A stretch of 7,482 nucleotides of DNA from Sphingomonas sp. (GTDB taxonomy: Bacteria; Pseudomonadota; Alphaproteobacteria; Sphingomonadales; Sphingomonadaceae), in NCBI GenBank assembly GCA_025935515.1, contig JAICVC010000104.1, forward strand, positions 1 through 7,482, in the 5' to 3' direction. The translations under genes and the position numbers were made by a program. This document shows, piece after piece, positions 5,482 through 7,482 of this stretch. Every line of letters starts with the position of its first letter. The stretch's first letter is position 1. Below the pieces are notes generated by a model, which saw nothing but the letters and a program-made list of their open reading frames with translations, made no database searches and was not told the origin of the DNA.

Positions 5482-5518
5482 GGGCGGCCAAGACTCGGGG
5501 CGCGCGGACCGGCCGCCC
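5482..5518. promoter_or_regulatory. Inverted repeat in the hupB leader
   Basis: GGGCGGCC (5482-5489) and GGCCGCCC (5511-5518) are perfect 8-base inverted repeats around 21 bases. The element lies about 20 bases upstream of the hupB start codon on the minus strand, close to the ribosome-binding site, and its interior carries one CAAGACTCGGGG box (5489-5500). It could be a leader-RNA hairpin or a protein operator; which is not decided by sequence. Confidence 0.45.
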
Positions 5519-5630
5519 TTAAGGCAAGACTCGGGGCCCCTGTCCAGTGGCACTGATTTACCATATCCCCGTTTCGTCGCGGGACTCTGGGGCTTGGCGA
5601 ATCTGGGCACTATAATGGATCAAGACTCGG
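5489..5630. repeat. Three direct copies of CAAGACTCGG in the hupB / clpP-like divergent region
   Basis: CAAGACTCGG occurs on the plus strand at 5489-5498, 5525-5534 and 5621-5630. The first two are identical over 12 bases, ending GGGG. Spacing is 36 and then 96 bases. All lie in the 191-base divergent region; the first two are nearer hupB, the third just downstream of a TATAAT box facing the clpP-like gene. Shared binding sites are a reasonable reading, unproven. Confidence 0.5.
5588..5616 (+). promoter_or_regulatory. Possible sigma70-type promoter for the clpP-like gene
   Basis: A perfect TATAAT lies at 5611-5616, giving a start near 5622 and a leader of about 30 bases before the gene's GAGGAAAG ribosome-binding site. 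The -35 region is poor: with a 17-base spacer the hexamer is TGGGGC (5588-5593). In a GC-rich genome a perfect -10 correctly spaced from a gene is suggestive. The third CAAGACTCGG copy (5621-5630) covers the predicted start site. Confidence 0.4.
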
Positions 5631-5652
5631 TCGATTTTGCGCGAGGAAAGTC

Positions 5653-6258
5653 ATGACAAGCGACGCACCCGAACAGCAGCCCGGCACTTCTGGAGACTTC
5701 GTCGGGCGCATCGAAACCGAGCTGCTGCGAACCCGCAAGGTGCTGATCTTCGGCGACATCAACGACCGGCTGGCGCGCGATATTTGCTCGCGCCTGCTGC
5801 TCCTCGCCGACCGCGACGCGGATGCGCCGATCGACATTTACGTCAACTCGCCCGGCGGGCACGTGGAATCCGGCGACACCATCCACGACATGGTCCGGTT
5901 CATCCGCAACGACGTCACGATCAACATGATCGGCACCGGTTGGGTGGCAAGCGCCGGGGCGCACATCTTCCTTGCCGGAGCCAAGGACCGGCGCTTCTGC
6001 CTCCCCAACACTCGCTTCCTGCTGCATCAGCCCGCCGGCGGGACGCGCGGCATGGCCGCCGACATCGAGATCGAAGCGAAGGAAATCCTGCGCATGCGAG
6101 AGCGCCTGGTCCGAATCATTTCGGAGGAAACCGGCCAGCCGGTCGAGCGCATCAACAAGGACATCCACCGCAACCACTGGATGACTGCGGACGAAGCGAT
6201 CGACTACGGAATGGTCGCAAGCGTCATCCGCGATCCGCGCGACATTCCCCGCGACTGA
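5653..6258 (+). CDS. ClpP-family serine protease subunit, atypical (catalytic Asp replaced by Asn)
   Basis: ClpP forms the cytosolic proteolytic barrel fed by Clp ATPases. The 201-residue protein aligns along the whole family: YVNSPGGHVESGDTIHDMVRFI (63-84), the nucleophile region GTGWVASAGAHIFLAGAKDRRFCLPN (94-119) with Ser100, RFLLHQPAGG (121-130) with His125, and the handle helix with DIEIEAKEIL. In the third triad element, E. coli RDTERDRFLSA aligns with KDIHRNHWMTA (169-179), so catalytic Asp185 corresponds to Asn174. Asn at this position is known in Listeria ClpP1, so activity may be low or conditional, not necessarily lost. The start at 5653 has GAGGAAAG just upstream. No Clp ATPase gene is in view. 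The gene is divergent from hupB and ends 3 bases from the convergent lon stop. It is most likely a second, paralogous ClpP; a sole housekeeping ClpP would be expected beside clpX. Confidence 0.9.
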   Translation: MTSDAPEQQPGTSGDFVGRIETELLRTRKVLIFGDINDRLARDICSRLLLLADRDADAPIDIYVNSPGGHVESGDTIHDMVRFIRNDVTINMIGTGWVASAGAHIFLAGAKDRRFCLPNTRFLLHQPAGGTRGMAADIEIEAKEILRMRERLVRIISEETGQPVERINKDIHRNHWMTADEAIDYGMVASVIRDPRDIPRD

Positions 6259-6261
6259 CCT

Positions 6262-7482
6262 TTAATGCCGGACCGCGGGCTCCCCGGCGGGACCGTGCGG
6301 GTGCACCGGCGGCTCGGCGGCATGCTCATCGTCCTCGGTCCATTCGATCGCCTGCAACGGCTCGACCAGGGCACGCGACAGTACCTGGTCGACATGGTCG
6401 ACCGGGATGATCTCGAGCCCGTCCTTCACGGTTGCCGGCAGCTCGGCGATGTCCTTCTCGTTCTCGGCCGGGATCAGCACCGTGCGAATGCCGCCGCGTA
6501 GGGCGGCGAGCAGCTTCTCCTTGAGCCCGCCGATCGGCAGGACACGGCCGCGCAGCGTGACCTCGCCGGTCATTGCGACGTCGCGCCGAACCGCGGTCCC
6601 AGTCAGGGTCGAGATCATCGCCGTGACCATGCCGATGCCCGCCGAAGGGCCGTCCTTCGGCACTGCGCCTTCCGGCAGGTGGACGTGAATGTCCTTGCGC
6701 GCGAAGATCGACGGCTTGACGCCATAGGCTGGAGCGCGAGCCTTCACGAAGCTCATCGCCGCCTGGATCGACTCCTGCATCACCTCGCCGAGCTTGCCGG
6801 TCGTCTTTATCTGACCTTTGCCCGGAACCGTGACAGCTTCTATGGTCAGCAATTCGCCGCCAACCTCCGTCCAGGCGAGGCCGGTGACTGCGCCGATCTG
6901 ATCCTCCTCCTCGCCCATTCCGTAGCGGAACTTCCGGACGCCGAGGAAATCGCCGAGATTGTCGGGCGTCAACTCCACTTTCTCGACCTTATTCTCGAGG
7001 ATCTGGCGAAGCGATTTGCGCGCGACCTTGGCGAGTTCGCGCTCGAGCGTCCGCACGCCCGCCTCACGGGTATAGTGCCGGATTATCGCCTGCAGCGCCT
7101 CGTCGCTGTAGGTCAGCTCTTCGGGCTTCAACCCGTGCGCCTCGATCTGCTTCGGGATCAGGTGACGCTTGGCGATCTGGACCTTCTCATCCTCGGTATA
7201 CCCCTCGAGCCGAATGATTTCCATCCGGTCCATCAGGGGCTGCGGCATGTCGAGCGAGTTCGCGGTGGTCACGAACATGACGTCCGAAAGATCGTAGTCC
7301 AGCTCGAGATAATGGTCCTGGAACTTGCTGTTCTGCTCGGGATCGAGAACCTCGAGCAGCGCCGACGACGGATCGCCGCGGAAATCCTGGCCGAGCTTGT
7401 CGATCTCATCGAGGAGGAACAGCGGATTGGAAGTGCCCGCCTTCTTGATGTTCGAGATGATCTTGCCCGGGAGCGAACCGAT
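6262..7482 (-). CDS. lon: ATP-dependent protease Lon (partial, N-terminal half beyond window edge)
   Basis: Lon is a cytosolic AAA+ serine protease that degrades misfolded and regulatory proteins. The visible 406 C-terminal residues begin inside the AAA+ module at IGSLPGKII and include Walker B with PLFLLDEIDKLG, then RGDPSSALLEVLDPEQN, the sensor region DVMFVTTANS, and the small AAA domain (YTREAGVRTLEREL). The protease domain starts near GAVTGLAWTEVGGELL and carries the Ser-Lys dyad: Ser in PKDGPSAGIG (codon 6643-6645), matching E. coli Ser679, and the second Lys of GGLKEKLLAA, matching Lys722. The N-terminal substrate-binding domain and Walker A lie outside. The reading frame is open to the edge, so there is no internal start at the Met near 7278. 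The C-terminus ends with a His/Pro-rich tail (PPVHPHGPAGEPAVRH). Its stop faces the clpP-like stop with 3 bases between and no terminator. Confidence 0.98.
   Translation of the reverse strand: MGSLPGKIISNIKKAGTSNPLFLLDEIDKLGQDFRGDPSSALLEVLDPEQNSKFQDHYLELDYDLSDVMFVTTANSLDMPQPLMDRMEIIRLEGYTEDEKVQIAKRHLIPKQIEAHGLKPEELTYSDEALQAIIRHYTREAGVRTLERELAKVARKSLRQILENKVEKVELTPDNLGDFLGVRKFRYGMGEEEDQIGAVTGLAWTEVGGELLTIEAVTVPGKGQIKTTGKLGEVMQESIQAAMSFVKARAPAYGVKPSIFARKDIHVHLPEGAVPKDGPSAGIGMVTAMISTLTGTAVRRDVAMTGEVTLRGRVLPIGGLKEKLLAALRGGIRTVLIPAENEKDIAELPATVKDGLEIIPVDHVDQVLSRALVEPLQAIEWTEDDEHAAEPPVHPHGPAGEPAVRH

Noticed and set aside
5637..6410. A 257-codon plus-strand frame overlapping the clpP-like gene
   Set aside because: Extremely Arg-rich and crosses into antisense lon; the ClpP frame carries the family motifs and a good ribosome-binding site.
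7278..7278. Internal Met as the start of a short lon-like gene
   Set aside because: The frame continues open upstream to the window edge with conserved Lon AAA+ sequence, including Walker B.
1..7482. CRISPR array, insertion sequence or phage genes
   Set aside because: No regularly spaced repeats, transposase, integrase or phage structural motifs were seen on either strand.

Overview
The window reads as a piece of chromosome from a GC-rich alphaproteobacterium, most likely a sphingomonad (Sphingomonadales). The pointers are the ccmC-ccmD-ccmE-ccmF order with ATGA-type overlaps, the lon / hupB / tRNA-Val neighbourhood, a FixK-like Crp/Fnr regulator, strongly GC-ending codons, and two palindromic intergenic repeats of a style I associate from memory with sphingomonad genomes. 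The taxonomic call is inference. Nothing looks like a phage, transposon or CRISPR array, and most of the window is ordinary housekeeping sequence.

Layout. Positions 1-2124, minus strand: a System I cytochrome c maturation operon, ccmC > ccmD > ccmE > ccmF, with ccmF running off the left edge. A palindromic repeat separates ccmE from ccmF, and a second, larger one lies upstream of ccmC. Positions 2268-3317, minus: a Leu/Phe/Val-type amino-acid dehydrogenase. Positions 3396-3473, minus: tRNA-His(GTG) with its extra G-1, followed on its 3' side by a perfect hairpin. Positions 3474-3780: a gene-poor stretch containing a possible 17-codon leader ORF. Positions 3781-5004, plus: a HIT-family hydrolase and then a Crp/Fnr regulator. 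Positions 5063-5461, minus: hupB followed by tRNA-Val(CAC). Positions 5653-6258, plus: a ClpP-family protease subunit. Positions 6262-7482, minus: the C-terminal half of Lon protease, cut by the right edge.

How it fits together. CcmC loads heme onto the periplasmic chaperone CcmE, with CcmD helping, and CcmF takes part in ligating that heme to apocytochrome c. The lon-hupB-tRNA-Val block is a classic neighbourhood (clpP-clpX-lon-hupB in E. coli), but here a ClpP-like gene sits in opposite orientation between lon and hupB, divergent from hupB and convergent with lon with a 3-bp gap.

Most worth a second look: the ClpP-like protein has Asn where the catalytic Asp of the Ser-His-Asp triad is expected, and the hupB/clpP-like divergent region carries three copies of the 10-mer CAAGACTCGG, one of them overlapping the start region of a TATAAT-type promoter, plus an inverted repeat in the hupB leader. 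I see no complete new multi-gene system; the candidate novelty is the ClpP-like gene and its control region.
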